NCBI RefSeq assembly: GCF_000316665.1
Contig: NC_019678.1
Span: forward strand, 868,001-932,000
DNA: 64,000 bases
Reading direction: 5' to 3'
DNA from: Rivularia sp. PCC 7116
Lineage (GTDB): Bacteria; Cyanobacteriota; Cyanobacteriia; Cyanobacteriales; Nostocaceae
Of this stretch, positions 9,170 through 19,086 are shown piece by piece. A program made the position numbers and the translations under genes. The notes under the pieces are model-generated. The model made no database searches. It saw only the letters and a list, made by a program, of their open reading frames with translations, and was not told where the DNA came from. Position 1 is the first letter of the stretch. Each line of letters opens with the position of its first letter.

Positions 9170-12031
9170 ATGTCTGTATATTTTACGTTTTTACGTATTT
9201 GTCGTTTTCAGTCTTTAGTTTTAGGGCTAGTACCGTTCCTAGTTCTATTTCTTAGCAGTAAATCGAATGACAGCAAATTATTAGCTGCTTCAAAATGCGT
9301 AAATAATCGCAAGGAATTAGTGACGAGAGAAAATACAACACTAACTGTTGCAGAAAATGCTCGTAAAACCACGCTAGAAAATGGGCTGACGGTTATTACC
9401 AAGGAAGTACATACCGCACCAGTGGTGACTGTACAAGTATGGTATAAAGTCGGAACTCGGAATGAGACACTAGGTGTAAACGGCATTGCTCACCAGTTAG
9501 AGCATATGATGTTCAAGGGCACAAAAAGCCGTCCCGTACAGTTCGGAAAACTTTTTAGTGCTTTAGGTAGCGATTCAAATGCTTTTACAAGTCACGACCA
9601 AACAGTATATTACGGTACTGCCGAACGCAATAAATTAAAAGCACTTCTGACTTTAGAAGCAGATAGAATGCAGAATGCGGTTATCGATGCGAGGCAGTTA
9701 GCTAGTGAAAAGCAGGTAGTAATTTCTGAATTGAAGGGTTACGAAAACAGCCCCGAATATCGCTTAAATAGAGCGCTTATGCGGGCTACTTTTCCCAATC
9801 ACCCTTATGGTTTACCTGTAGGTGGAACTGAGAAAGACGTAGAAAATTTTACTTTAGAAAAAGTAAAGCAGTATTACAAAAATTTTTACAGCCCTGATAA
9901 TGCAGTGTTAGTAATCGTAGGTGATTTTGACACAAGTAAAACTATTGGATCTGTGAAACAAATATTTGCAAAAATACCGAAAAATCAAAATATCGACTCA
10001 ATCGACTCGAAAACTGAAGTTAATAATAAACATTCTTTAGATAATTATTCTGAAATTTCTCATGCTTCCCAGCCGATTGTATTAAAACAGCCTGGATCTG
10101 CACCATTATTTCAAGCAATATATCCCCTACCTTCAGCAAAACATCAAGATGTACCAGCTTTAGATGTAATGGATTATATTTTGGCAGAGGGAAGAAATTC
10201 GCGTCTTTATCAAGCTTTAGTAAATTCAGGAAAAGCTAGTGATGTATCGGCAAGTGTTATTAGCTTACAAGATGCAGGCTGGTACGAATTATTAGTAACG
10301 GCAAATTCTACTTCTAAGTTATCTCAAGTTAAGTTGATAGTCGAACGTGAGATTAGTAATTTAGCAAATAAAAAAGTAACATTAGAAGAATTAAATAGAG
10401 CAAAAGCTCAATTAGAAGCTTCAATAATTTTGAGCAATCGCGATATTACCTCTTTGGCGATGCAGTTAGGTAACGATGAAGCGACTACAGGAGATTATAC
10501 TTATACAGATCGTTATTTAGCTGCCATCAAAAAAGTAACAGTTGAAGATATACAACGAGTAGCTCAAAAATATTTGCAACAGCAGAGACAAACAGTTGGA
10601 TTCTTTAAGCCGAATAATACAGCAGCTAAAGAAAACAGTGAAAATAAAGAAATACCCACACACAGAAGCGAACATTTTTCTAAAAGTACTCTGAGAAACA
10701 GCGATGTAACTAAGTACTTGCCACCAGTAGATTCGACTATCGCTTCAACAAGTAGGTTTATACCTGAAAAGTTTACTTTGCCTAATGGTTTAGAAATTCT
10801 ACTTTTGCCAGATAAAAGTACTTCTACGCTAACTTTAGGTGGTTATATCAAAGCTGGTTCAGAATTCGATCCCGAAAACAAAGCGGGTTTAGCAGCTTTG
10901 GTTGCAGATAATTTGGTGAACGGAACTAAAAGTAAAGATGCCCTAAGTATTGCTAAATCTTTGGGAGATTGCGGCGCAAGTTTAGACTTTAAGACTTATC
11001 GCGAAGGTGTTTATCTTGAAGGAAATAGCTTGTCAGACGATTTATCAGTGTTAGTTAAAACTTTAGGAGATGTAATTAAAAATCCAACTTTTCCTCGGGG
11101 GCAACTGCAATTAGCGCGCAAACAAGCTTTAGTATCTCTCAAACAGGATTTAGACAATCCAGAACAAGTAGCTCAACGAACTTTTTTACAAGCAGTTTTT
11201 CCCAAAACACATCCTGCTTATAGCTTTCCTTCAGAAGAAAGTTTGCAGCAAATTACTCATAAGGATGTAGTTGACTTTCAGAAAAAACATTATCGTCCCG
11301 ATACTACAGTACTGGCTTTAGTTGGTGATTTTGAACCAGCCCGAGTAAAAAAACTCTTAGAAAGAGAATTTGGAGGTTGGCAAGTTTCAGGTAAAACACC
11401 ATTAGCTGAGTATCCACCAGTCGATTTACCCAAATCAATTGTCCGATTTAATCCAGTTGTTCCCGGTAAAGCTCAGGCAATTACTTTTATGGGTAACAAA
11501 GCAATTAAACGTCAAGACCCCAGATATTATGCAGCGAAAGTTTTAAATCATATTTTGGGTGGCGATACCTTATCGAGCAGGCTTGGTTCTCAAATACGCG
11601 ATCGCCTGGGTTTAACTTATGGTATATATAGTAACTTTTTAGCCGGTAAGAATTCTGGAACATTTTTGATTGAAATGCAAACCAGTCCGGAAGACACTTC
11701 AAAGGCGATCGCCAGTACGCGGCAATTACTAGAGGATTTGCACAAAAAGGGTGTAACGCCTGCGGAGGTTGAAACTGCAAAGCATAATTTAACAGGCAAC
11801 TATAATGTTTCTCTGGCTTCTCCGAATGAATTAACCTATAGAATTATCAAGAATAATGTACTAGGTTTAGATGCAGAAGAATTACGTAGTTATACAGAAA
11901 AAATCAAAGCAGTAACTGCCGCCCAAGTAAATCAAGCAGCACGCGAATTACTTCATCCAGATAAAATTGTAGTGGTAACCGCAGGTCCTCCGGTATTAGC
12001 CAATCAAGGTAAACCAAATAATAGTCAATAG
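9170..12031 (+). CDS. M16 zinc peptidase with two fused peptidase-like halves
   Basis: 953 residues. A hydrophobic N-terminal segment (about residues 14-30) looks like a signal peptide or anchor, so the enzyme is probably periplasmic. The first M16 unit (about 65-500) has the inverted zinc motif HQLEH at 108-112 and a downstream Glu-rich helix (SEKQVVISELKGYE) giving the third ligand. The second unit starts near residue 540 (FTLPNGLEILLLP), keeps the fold but lacks HxxEH, as in the inactive partner of two-unit M16 proteins. Cyanobacteria often encode the two units as separate genes; here both lie in one chain. Substrates are unknown (peptides or signal peptides). Confidence 0.9.
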   Translation: MSVYFTFLRICRFQSLVLGLVPFLVLFLSSKSNDSKLLAASKCVNNRKELVTRENTTLTVAENARKTTLENGLTVITKEVHTAPVVTVQVWYKVGTRNETLGVNGIAHQLEHMMFKGTKSRPVQFGKLFSALGSDSNAFTSHDQTVYYGTAERNKLKALLTLEADRMQNAVIDARQLASEKQVVISELKGYENSPEYRLNRALMRATFPNHPYGLPVGGTEKDVENFTLEKVKQYYKNFYSPDNAVLVIVGDFDTSKTIGSVKQIFAKIPKNQNIDSIDSKTEVNNKHSLDNYSEISHASQPIVLKQPGSAPLFQAIYPLPSAKHQDVPALDVMDYILAEGRNSRLYQALVNSGKASDVSASVISLQDAGWYELLVTANSTSKLSQVKLIVEREISNLANKKVTLEELNRAKAQLEASIILSNRDITSLAMQLGNDEATTGDYTYTDRYLAAIKKVTVEDIQRVAQKYLQQQRQTVGFFKPNNTAAKENSENKEIPTHRSEHFSKSTLRNSDVTKYLPPVDSTIASTSRFIPEKFTLPNGLEILLLPDKSTSTLTLGGYIKAGSEFDPENKAGLAALVADNLVNGTKSKDALSIAKSLGDCGASLDFKTYREGVYLEGNSLSDDLSVLVKTLGDVIKNPTFPRGQLQLARKQALVSLKQDLDNPEQVAQRTFLQAVFPKTHPAYSFPSEESLQQITHKDVVDFQKKHYRPDTTVLALVGDFEPARVKKLLEREFGGWQVSGKTPLAEYPPVDLPKSIVRFNPVVPGKAQAITFMGNKAIKRQDPRYYAAKVLNHILGGDTLSSRLGSQIRDRLGLTYGIYSNFLAGKNSGTFLIEMQTSPEDTSKAIASTRQLLEDLHKKGVTPAEVETAKHNLTGNYNVSLASPNELTYRIIKNNVLGLDAEELRSYTEKIKAVTAAQVNQAARELLHPDKIVVVTAGPPVLANQGKPNNSQ

Positions 12032-12400
12032 CGAACAGTAACCAGTAACCAGTAACCATTTAGAAGTTACTTTCTCCCCGGCTTTATAATTACCTATATT
12101 TGAGAGAGGGGGGAAGAGGGTTGACAATTTCCGTAGAAAAATAAATTCGTATCGGTAATTTTACAGCAGGTTGGAAGTAAGAGTTATGAGTAGCAAGTAG
12201 TAAGTAAACTCGCGATTTTTTCTTATTGTCTGCTCCTTAAGCATCCATTTGGATGCATTATTACTCGTTACCTGCTACCTTAAGAATCTCCTCATAAAGC
12301 AATAGGCACAAAATAAGTTAACTTAAGATATAGTATTGTTCTCAATTAAGCCAGTAAATCAATTTACGTTTAAGCGGCAGCACGCAATAATTTTTATCTT
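12032..12400. other. Intergenic region with short CCAGTAA repeats
   Basis: 369 bp upstream of map. Starts with three copies of an (A)CCAGTAA repeat (about 12038-12058), followed by AT-rich sequence. The map promoter should lie near the right end. Nothing else recognised. Confidence 0.5.
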
Positions 12401-13228
12401 ATGAACATCTTAAGTAACCTGCTTTCTCAACCACGATCGGAAAGTCGTCCTAAAAGACAGCGTAGGGGAATTGAAATCAAATCAGCACGTGAAATAGAAA
12501 TTATGCGGCAATCATCAAAAATTGTCGCTACTGTATTAAAAGAAATTTCTGAGTTGGTGAAGCCAGGAATGACTACGGCTGACTTGGATGCTTATGCTGA
12601 AAAACGCATCCGGGAAATGGGTGCAACACCCAGTTTTAAGGGATATCATGGTTTTCCAGGTTCTATTTGTTCTAGCATTAACAATGAAGTGGTACATGGT
12701 ATTCCCAGTTCCAAGAAAGTTATTTGCTCTGGAGATGTTTTAAAAGTTGATACAGGTGCTTTTTATCAGGGATTTCATGGTGATTCCTGTATTACAATTG
12801 CCGTTGAAGAAGTCAAAACTGAAGATGCCAAATTGATTCGTGTTGCTGAAGAATCTCTTTATAAAGGAATTGAGCAGGTAAAAGCTGGTAACTATTTAAT
12901 GGATATTGCTGGTGCAATTGAAGACCATGTAAAAGCTAATGGTTTTAGTGTAGTTGAAGACTTTACCGGACACGGTGTTGGCAGAAACCTGCATGAAGAA
13001 CCTTCCGTTTTTAACTTCCGCACCCGTGAAATGCCTAATGTCAAATTGCGTAAGGGAATGACTTTGGCAATAGAACCAATTTTAAATGCTGGCTCTAAAT
13101 TCTGTAAAACTTTATCAGATCGCTGGACTGCGGTAACTGTAGATAATTCTTATTCAGCACAGTTTGAGCATACCGTATTAGTAACAGAAACCGGATATGA
13201 AATTTTGACTGATAGAACAAAAATTTAA
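12401..13228 (+). CDS. map: Methionine aminopeptidase, type I
   Basis: 275 residues. Removes the N-terminal Met from new proteins. All five metal ligands of the pita-bread fold are in place: Asp117 (KVDTG), Asp128 (HGDSC), His191 (TGHGVG), Glu225 (IEPI) and Glu256 (QFEHT); the substrate-binding His99 is present too. There is a basic N-terminal extension of about 25 residues (RPKRQRRG) before the standard start of the domain. A hairpin terminator follows about 85 bp downstream. Confidence 0.95.
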   Translation: MNILSNLLSQPRSESRPKRQRRGIEIKSAREIEIMRQSSKIVATVLKEISELVKPGMTTADLDAYAEKRIREMGATPSFKGYHGFPGSICSSINNEVVHGIPSSKKVICSGDVLKVDTGAFYQGFHGDSCITIAVEEVKTEDAKLIRVAEESLYKGIEQVKAGNYLMDIAGAIEDHVKANGFSVVEDFTGHGVGRNLHEEPSVFNFRTREMPNVKLRKGMTLAIEPILNAGSKFCKTLSDRWTAVTVDNSYSAQFEHTVLVTETGYEILTDRTKI

Positions 13229-13313
13229 AAAGGTTTATTGATTTTTTGTTTAGGGTGAGCAGTGTCCACCTTTTTGTTGCAAATCTATTGATTGATAATT
13301 GATTTATAAACTT

Positions 13314-13348
13314 AGAGACGTTGCTATATAACGTCTCTATTTTGTTTT
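13314..13348 (+). terminator. Rho-independent terminator between map and a convergent UDG gene
   Basis: Perfect 9-bp stem AGAGACGTT / AACGTCTCT with a 7-nt loop, followed by ATTTTGTTTT on the plus strand. It sits between two convergent genes, so it may act in both directions. Confidence 0.8.
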
Positions 13349-13359
13349 GACAATGCAAT

Positions 13360-14037
13360 TTAGTTTTTCTGAAATTCATCAAACTTTGCACGTACAGCTT
13401 GAATATCTTGCCACATCAACCATTTAGGACCACCTATTTCACGGGAAGAATTACGTAATAAATAAGCGGGATGAAAAATAGGCATACATAAACGCCCTTC
13501 CCACTCTATCCATTGTCCGCGAATTTTAGTTATTCCTCGTTTTTCAGAAAGCAAACCTTTGAGGGCTGTCGCACCTGTCAAAAGGATAATATTTGGATTA
13601 ACTAGACGAATTTGCTCTAAAAGGTAGGGTTTACAAGCCTTGATTTCTTCAGTAGTCGGATTGCGATTACCGGGAGGACGACATTTATTAATGTTGGCTA
13701 TATATACATCTTTCTCGCTATCCAATTTTACGGATGCCAGAATTTTCTCAAGTAGTTGCCCTGCACGTCCAACAAAAGGTAGACCAGTTTCATCTTCATT
13801 CTGTCCGGGTGCTTCTCCAATAATCATAATGGATGCTTGAATATTTCCTCTTCCAACCACGGCATTTTGACGAGTATCTCCAAGCTGGCAACGATGACAA
13901 TTATTACAGTGTTGTGCCAACTCGATCATGGTTTCGTAAGTCCCCGAAGGAATGGAAACTTTCACATCTGTTGGGATAAGTTCTTTCTGATTAAAGGTTG
14001 AGTCCTCGAAAAGACTTAACTGATTTTCGCTGCTCAT
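13360..14037 (-). CDS. Uracil-DNA glycosylase, family 4 ([4Fe-4S] type)
   Basis: 225 residues. Removes uracil from DNA at the start of base-excision repair. The four cysteines expected to hold the iron-sulfur cluster are Cys47, Cys50, Cys119 (INKCRPPGNRNP) and Cys135 (KACKPYL). The catalytic loop GEAPGQNE is at 74-81 and the second active-site motif HPAYLLRN at 189-196. These match family 4 UDGs, which are common in thermophiles and cyanobacteria. It ends convergently with map. Confidence 0.92.
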   Translation of the reverse strand: MSSENQLSLFEDSTFNQKELIPTDVKVSIPSGTYETMIELAQHCNNCHRCQLGDTRQNAVVGRGNIQASIMIIGEAPGQNEDETGLPFVGRAGQLLEKILASVKLDSEKDVYIANINKCRPPGNRNPTTEEIKACKPYLLEQIRLVNPNIILLTGATALKGLLSEKRGITKIRGQWIEWEGRLCMPIFHPAYLLRNSSREIGGPKWLMWQDIQAVRAKFDEFQKN

Positions 14038-14296
14038 TAGAAATTAAAATTGCGTTTGGGAAAATAATAATCTTTAAAAACAAAAAAGATAGGTTCGGCT
14101 ACGCTTTTTTTGCGTAATACTTATATCTATAAACCCTTAATTATATCAGCTATTTCGAGTAGGCGACAGCAAGATTCAAGCAAATTTCCCGAGATAGAGC
14201 CTTAATACAAGAGCAGGCTTAGCTATTGCTAGATAAAGATTAAGCCCGATTGTTTTTCAACGAAAATTGCAACCATTGTAAAGTGCTTGAGTTATC

Positions 14297-14980
14297 ATGT
14301 TATACAACCCACTTTTTCAAAACCGCGAAGCTGCTGGTGAGGAGTTAGCGCAAGTAATTCGCAGTCAGTTGAACAAACAAGCAATTGAATCTGGATTAAA
14401 GCCAATACCAATTATTTATGCTTTACCTAGAGGAGGATTACCAGTTGCTTTGCCAGTAGCCCGTTTGCTGAATTGTCCTTTAAAAATAGAAGTGGCAAAA
14501 AAAATCAGTCATCCACAAAATGAGGAATTAGCAATTGGTGCAGTAACTGCTTCAGGAAGTGTTATTTGGGCAGATAATCGGATATTTCGCTTCAACTTTA
14601 ATTCGCGAGAAAAACGTCAAGCCAGTTTAGCTGTAGCGATGGAATGTGCCAAATCTTTAGAGGCACAATTAAGCCCTGCTTGTTCTCAAGCAAATGCTCA
14701 AGGAGCAACTATTATTTTAATTGATGATGGTATTGCAACAGGCATGACTATAGCAGCAGCAGCAACAGCCCTCAAAAAGTTAAAACCCGCGCAAATTTGG
14801 CTCTGTACTCCGGTTGCTCCTCAAACATTAATTCCTTGGCTACACAGATGGGGAGAAAAAGTAATAGTTTTAGCAACGCCAAAATCTTTTTTAAGTGTAA
14901 GTAATTTCTATGCAGAATTCCCTCAAGTCGAAACTCAAGAAGCTTTGGAATGTTTACAGCAGCAATCTGTAAAAAAATAG
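14297..14980 (+). CDS. Phosphoribosyltransferase-family protein
   Basis: 227 residues. The PRPP-binding loop is clear at about 141-153 (LIDDGIATGMTI), and the preceding YALPRGGLPVA (41-51) is the usual second element of type I PRTases such as ComF-like and predicted xanthine/hypoxanthine enzymes. The base specificity is not evident. It stands alone. Some related proteins lack known activity and are annotated only by fold. Confidence 0.85.
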   Translation: MLYNPLFQNREAAGEELAQVIRSQLNKQAIESGLKPIPIIYALPRGGLPVALPVARLLNCPLKIEVAKKISHPQNEELAIGAVTASGSVIWADNRIFRFNFNSREKRQASLAVAMECAKSLEAQLSPACSQANAQGATIILIDDGIATGMTIAAAATALKKLKPAQIWLCTPVAPQTLIPWLHRWGEKVIVLATPKSFLSVSNFYAEFPQVETQEALECLQQQSVKK

Positions 14981-15350
14981 AGCTTATTTCACGAAGGAAG
15001 AGGGAACAGGGAAGAAGAACCCACGTTTTAAAACGTGGGATGATCTACACCCTGAGCCGCACCTAGCGGTGAACGGGTAAATGCTTTGCTAAGGCTTCAT
15101 TTCATTCTGCTGGCAATGAAATAGTTATGTATTGTCTCACCTAGTTAAGCTTGAATAAGTAATAAAACAAGCCGTTATTTTATCAAGGATAAATTATGAA
15201 TTGCGAACAGAATATTTTTGAATTCACCAGAATTAGAACTTTAAGTAAATTGTATGGTGAATTGTGTAATTATCAGCGAGAAACAAGAATCTTGATTTTA
15301 TGATCTCTGATTCAGAATTCAGACTTTATACTTAGAAAGACTTAGAAAAA
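14981..15350. other. Intergenic region with a 20-bp perfect palindrome
   Basis: 370 bp between a plus gene and a convergent minus gene. It contains a perfect palindrome at 15020-15039 (CCCACGTTTT/AAAACGTGGG), followed by GC-richer sequence with small inverted repeats and then AT-rich sequence. The palindrome could terminate the phosphoribosyltransferase transcript but also resembles dispersed repeats of cyanobacterial genomes. Confidence 0.6.
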
Positions 15351-16448
15351 TTAATCGTATTTTATTGCTCTAGCGTAGTCGCCAATAGCATAACAGGCAG
15401 TTTTCAGACTAGCACGAGCTTGGTCTTGACTGCGACGGTCTTTAATTGCTTTAGCTATTCGCAAACGTTCTTCATAATAAGACATTGCGCTTTCGTAATC
15501 TCCTAAAGCTTCAGAAGCAACTCCCAAACTACCTAAAGATTGTTCTTGAGCGCGTGTATCTTGAGTAATATGCGCTAATTCTAAGCGCTCTTCATAGTAA
15601 ATAATTGTTTTTTTATAATCACCCAAAGCGTAATAAGCATTACCAAGATTTTTCAATACTTGGATACTAGTACGACGATTTTTAAGCAAGCGAGATACTT
15701 CTATACACTCTTCGTAATATTTAGTAGCTTTGGGATAATTCATCAAAGCATACCAAGCATTACCTAAATTCTTTAATATTTGCTCTTCTCCCCAGTTATC
15801 CTTAATTTCCCGCACTAATTCTAAACTTTTTTCTTGGTACTCGATTGCTTTAGAAAGATTATTTGAGGCTTTATAAACTAATCCTAAATTATTAAGTGCT
15901 GCTATCTGAGAGCGGCTATCTTGTATTTCTTCGGCTTTTTTCAAGCAATCCTGTAAATACTCAATAGCTTCAGAGTGTTGCTTTAAGTGACGATAAGCAT
16001 TACCCAAATGTGAGAGTGCTTGTATCTGTAAACGTTTTTCCTGATTGTCTTGAGCTAGAGACAAACATTGTTGGGCGTAAGATATAACGCTTTTATAGTC
16101 TCCAGAACAATAAGCTACCAGCGCTAAGCAAGAAAGCGCTTGAGCCTGTTTTGGCAAATTACCATAGGCTTGAAATAGGGCACTCGAATGCTGTAAAGCT
16201 TTGATTGCAGCATTGAAGTCTCCGGCTTGTTGCTGTTGAATTCCTTGCTGTAACAACTGAGATGCTTCAAATGATTCTTCTTCGTCTTTGAAGGATACCT
16301 GTGATTCTAAAGCTTTATCGAACTGTTTAACATTGCTATCTTTTGTATTATTTTTCAGAAATTCTGTAGGTATATTTAGAGGAAGAGTATTTTTTAAACT
16401 AGAATTCCATTTGCTTGTTTTCATCGACCGTTTGCTCCCTGTAAACAA
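15351..16448 (-). CDS. Tetratricopeptide-repeat protein (kinesin-light-chain-like TPRs)
   Basis: 365 residues. After a polar N-tail of about 65 residues there are about seven 40-residue TPR units, each with the pattern LGNAYxALGDYxKAIxYYEExLxLA. The 40-residue spacing is that of LGN/kinesin-light-chain repeats and not the 34-residue classical TPR. No signal peptide, membrane segment or enzyme domain is visible. Such repeats bind partner proteins; the partner is unknown. The gene is isolated, with 850 bp of non-coding DNA upstream. The last repeat ends abruptly at YARAIKYD, so the C-terminus may be truncated. Confidence 0.85.
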   Translation of the reverse strand: MFTGSKRSMKTSKWNSSLKNTLPLNIPTEFLKNNTKDSNVKQFDKALESQVSFKDEEESFEASQLLQQGIQQQQAGDFNAAIKALQHSSALFQAYGNLPKQAQALSCLALVAYCSGDYKSVISYAQQCLSLAQDNQEKRLQIQALSHLGNAYRHLKQHSEAIEYLQDCLKKAEEIQDSRSQIAALNNLGLVYKASNNLSKAIEYQEKSLELVREIKDNWGEEQILKNLGNAWYALMNYPKATKYYEECIEVSRLLKNRRTSIQVLKNLGNAYYALGDYKKTIIYYEERLELAHITQDTRAQEQSLGSLGVASEALGDYESAMSYYEERLRIAKAIKDRRSQDQARASLKTACYAIGDYARAIKYD

Positions 16449-17298
16449 TGGTTGGTAAAGTTAGTATTCCCAAAATATCTGCCTAAATTTCATTTTTAAA
16501 CATAAATTTCAACAAATATTGAGCGAAATAAACCCAAAAGTTAAGATACTAGCCGATTCGCTGCTTAAAACTATCTTTCTTATATAGTTAAGAACTTTTT
16601 ATTTAAATATAAAAATAAGTATTTAAGCTGATTATAGGAAAAAATAGATTTAGCAAACACAAATAATAAGGATTTATGAATTATTTAGGTGAAGCTAATT
16701 ATTATAATTAAACTACAGCTAGTTTAATCAAATTGTATTTTTCGATTTTGGTTTTAAAATATTACACTTATATTCTAAACACAAAATAATAAAAATTTAG
16801 TAAGTATTCTATAAAAAATCCTAGAAGTAATAGCTAATATCTAATTTGAAGCTATGCAATATTCACTGATAGTACAAGTACGTATTTAATAGCTGAAGTC
16901 GTATTCCTCTTCAGTTTAATTATTGAAAGAATCAGTTATTTTCTACTAGGGAAAAATTCAAATCATCACCTAGCTAAGCTTTTTGTGATGCTATAGCAGT
17001 CCTATCTGCAAACAGCACCCAGCGCTAATGCGAAAAAATTATATTCAATAGAATAGATGTGGCGAAACTGACCTCAAGTTATAGCTTGCATTTGCGATGC
17101 TTTCGAGAAAAAGCAGTACTCAATACTGCTCGGTTAAGGAATCCCACTTCTTTTTTAGATCCCCCAAACCCCGTTAAAAAGGGGGCTTATTTCCCTCCAA
17201 TAAACAGGAGGGTTAGGGAGGATATCGTCTTAACCGACAAGTATTGGAGGTTTATCAACGTATATCCCACTCAACTCAGAACGAATCTTTGCTGTTTG
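16449..17298. other. Long intergenic region with hairpin repeat block at right end
   Basis: 850 bp. The first 600 bp are AT-rich and hold the promoter side of the TPR gene. The last part (17112-17220) holds three small hairpins in a row: AGCAGTA/TACTGCT (17112-17130), CCCCC/GGGGG (17161-17185) and CCCTCC/GGAGGG (17193-17212). I judge the block to be a dispersed intergenic repeat that may also end transcription of the pentapeptide gene. No protein gene is supported. Confidence 0.55.
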
Positions 17299-18075
17299 CT
17301 AAGTATCAACTATTGCTTTATCCAAATTAGCACCGATCAAATTAGCCCCATAAAGTTTCACGGCTCTAAGATTTGCACCTGCAAAGTTAGCACCTTTCAA
17401 ATTAGCCCATCTTAAATCAGCACCTCTTAAATCGGCTTCGCTCATATCAGCTTGCATCAAATATGCACCACCAAGGTGAGCTTTGGCTAAATTCGCTTTA
17501 TTTAAATTAGCTTTATAGAGATAAGCATTTGTTGCTTCTACTTCATACAAATTAGCGTTTCTAAGTTCGGCACCAATTAAATTAGCATTATTTAAGGTTG
17601 CTTTCCAAAGATTAGCGCGGTTAAGCTTGGCTCCACCTAAATCTACACCTTTAAGGTTGGCATCCTTGAGATTAGCGCCAATTAGGTTTGCTTCATCCAT
17701 AAAAGCATCTTGTAGATTCGCCAAACTTAAATCAACTCCAATTAAATTGGCAAGACTTAAATAGGCTTTGTTTAAATTAGCTCCAGTTAGTTTAGCCAGA
17801 CTAAAGTTAGCTTTGATTAAATTAGCTTCTTGAAAATTTGTGTTGCTTAGATTAGCATTATTAAAATCTGCATTGGTTAAATTTGCCTGTATTAATAAAG
17901 CATTTTCTAAATTTACGTGGCTTAAATTAACTCCTTCAAGATTTGCGCCTGCAAGATTGTAACCATATAAATTTGCTGCGCTCAAATCTAATTTAGTTTG
18001 AGGATTATTCTTTCTCCACTCATCCCGCATGAAAGTACCAGTTTTGAGTAAAGTTAGGTGTTCTAAATTTGCCAT
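17299..18075 (-). CDS. Pentapeptide-repeat protein
   Basis: 258 residues, almost all A(N/D)LxX pentapeptides from about residue 30 to 250, which fold into a right-handed quadrilateral beta-helix. The first 25 residues are a non-repeat cap. There is no signal peptide. The start lies 9 bp behind the ccmP stop, so the two are probably one transcript. Function is unknown for most cyanobacterial proteins of this kind; nothing in the sequence points to gyrase mimicry. Confidence 0.9.
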   Translation of the reverse strand: MANLEHLTLLKTGTFMRDEWRKNNPQTKLDLSAANLYGYNLAGANLEGVNLSHVNLENALLIQANLTNADFNNANLSNTNFQEANLIKANFSLAKLTGANLNKAYLSLANLIGVDLSLANLQDAFMDEANLIGANLKDANLKGVDLGGAKLNRANLWKATLNNANLIGAELRNANLYEVEATNAYLYKANLNKANLAKAHLGGAYLMQADMSEADLRGADLRWANLKGANFAGANLRAVKLYGANLIGANLDKAIVDT

Positions 18076-18084
18076 GATTAACCT

Positions 18085-18726
18085 TTACTCCTGACGCTTA
18101 CCTTGAGAACGTACCCTACCAGATACGTTTTCAATCGCCGCTAATGCTCCATCTGCACCTGCAAGTATATCCTGTTCTTGTCCTCCTAAATAAAGTCTGC
18201 CAAAACTACCTACAGCATTTACAGCCAGGATATTTATCGCGGCAGCCTTCTCGGCTTCGTTTGCCGCTAGTGCAGCAAAAGCAGCAGGTTCAACTTCCAA
18301 TACATACAAAGTTTGTCCCGCTAATAACATTTGTCCTCGTCGGGTGCGATTGATCAGCTGTGTTTGATAAGCATCAACATTACGAATAATTTGACTCGAA
18401 ACCACGCGGGGTTTAAGCCCTTCATCTCTTTTAACTCCTAAAGCCGCTAAAATAGCTTGTCCTGCGGTTCTAGTTTCACCTTGGGAGCTAGAATGCACTT
18501 CTAGCAAGCCATACAGCCTTTCTACCATCTGTACACCAGGACGTACCGAGGCTGATTTTAAGGCGACATCGGTAATTCGATTAATTTCTATACCGGGAGA
18601 GATTTCAATCCATAAGGAAGTATCTCCAGGCAGTGGTAAAAAACCTTGGGCTACCGTTCCCATATATGCTGCATGTTGAGGTTGCAAATTATCGAGATAT
18701 ACATAACTGCGTAGTTCTACACCCAA
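18085..18726 (-). CDS. ccmP: Carboxysome shell protein CcmP (tandem BMC domain)
   Basis: 213 residues, formed by two BMC-type domains. It matches what I remember of CcmP closely: start [17 protein letters not shown], then [13 protein letters not shown], the [14 protein letters not shown] stretch, and [22 protein letters not shown] in the second half. CcmP forms stacked trimers in the beta-carboxysome facet, with a large gated pore thought to pass metabolites such as ribulose bisphosphate or 3-phosphoglycerate. As in many cyanobacteria it lies away from the main ccm operon. A near-perfect inverted repeat lies 166-223 bp upstream of its start. Confidence 0.93.
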   Translation of the reverse strand: MGVELRSYVYLDNLQPQHAAYMGTVAQGFLPLPGDTSLWIEISPGIEINRITDVALKSASVRPGVQMVERLYGLLEVHSSSQGETRTAGQAILAALGVKRDEGLKPRVVSSQIIRNVDAYQTQLINRTRRGQMLLAGQTLYVLEVEPAAFAALAANEAEKAAAINILAVNAVGSFGRLYLGGQEQDILAGADGALAAIENVSGRVRSQGKRQE

Positions 18727-18784
18727 GATTCCGCTCCAGCCATAAGGATAAGAAATATTTATTATTTAGATTTAAACTACCATA

Positions 18785-18860
18785 ATGCGGTTAACAGTGA
18801 ACAGTTAGCAGTTATCAGTTATCAGTTAAGAATGAGTAGCGGGTAGCAAGTAGCAAGGAA
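18785..18860. repeat. Short AGTTATC/AGTAGC-type repeats upstream of ccmP
   Basis: Several near-copies of AACAGTT, AGTTATC and GTAGCAA in a row. They look like heptameric STRR repeats and lie between ccmP and the inverted repeat at 18892-18949. Confidence 0.6.
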
Positions 18861-18891
18861 TAAGATTTAGTTGTAATTTTTCATAAATAAT

Positions 18892-18949
18892 ATCGGTCTG
18901 GTAAATTCATTCAAGTTTCCCTAGAGAAAATCTTTATTACCAAACCGAT
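18892..18949. other. Long inverted repeat upstream of ccmP
   Basis: ATCGGT-C-TGGTAA pairs with TTACCA-A-ACCGAT; 12 of 13 positions are paired and the loop is 32 nt. It could be an operator, a leader RNA hairpin for ccmP, or a terminator for the small minus-strand gene at 19087. No T-tract of note follows on either side. Confidence 0.45.
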
Positions 18950-19086
18950 GATAGTATTGTCTGAATTTTATGATGACTAGTTAAGAACGGTGTGTTACTT
19001 AATGTTAGGAATAAAAACGCAAGAAACACAATATGATTTTCTTTACTTGAAATTAGGAATTAGTAATTATCCCTTTTATGAGACGA

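Noticed and set aside
15020-15039. The 20-bp palindrome as an IS end or att site
   Set aside because: No second copy or transposase is near. I keep it only as a palindrome in an intergenic region.
17059-17415. 118-codon plus-strand frame across the hairpin repeat block and the pentapeptide gene end
   Set aside because: It runs through a palindromic repeat and antisense to a real gene; it has no protein features.
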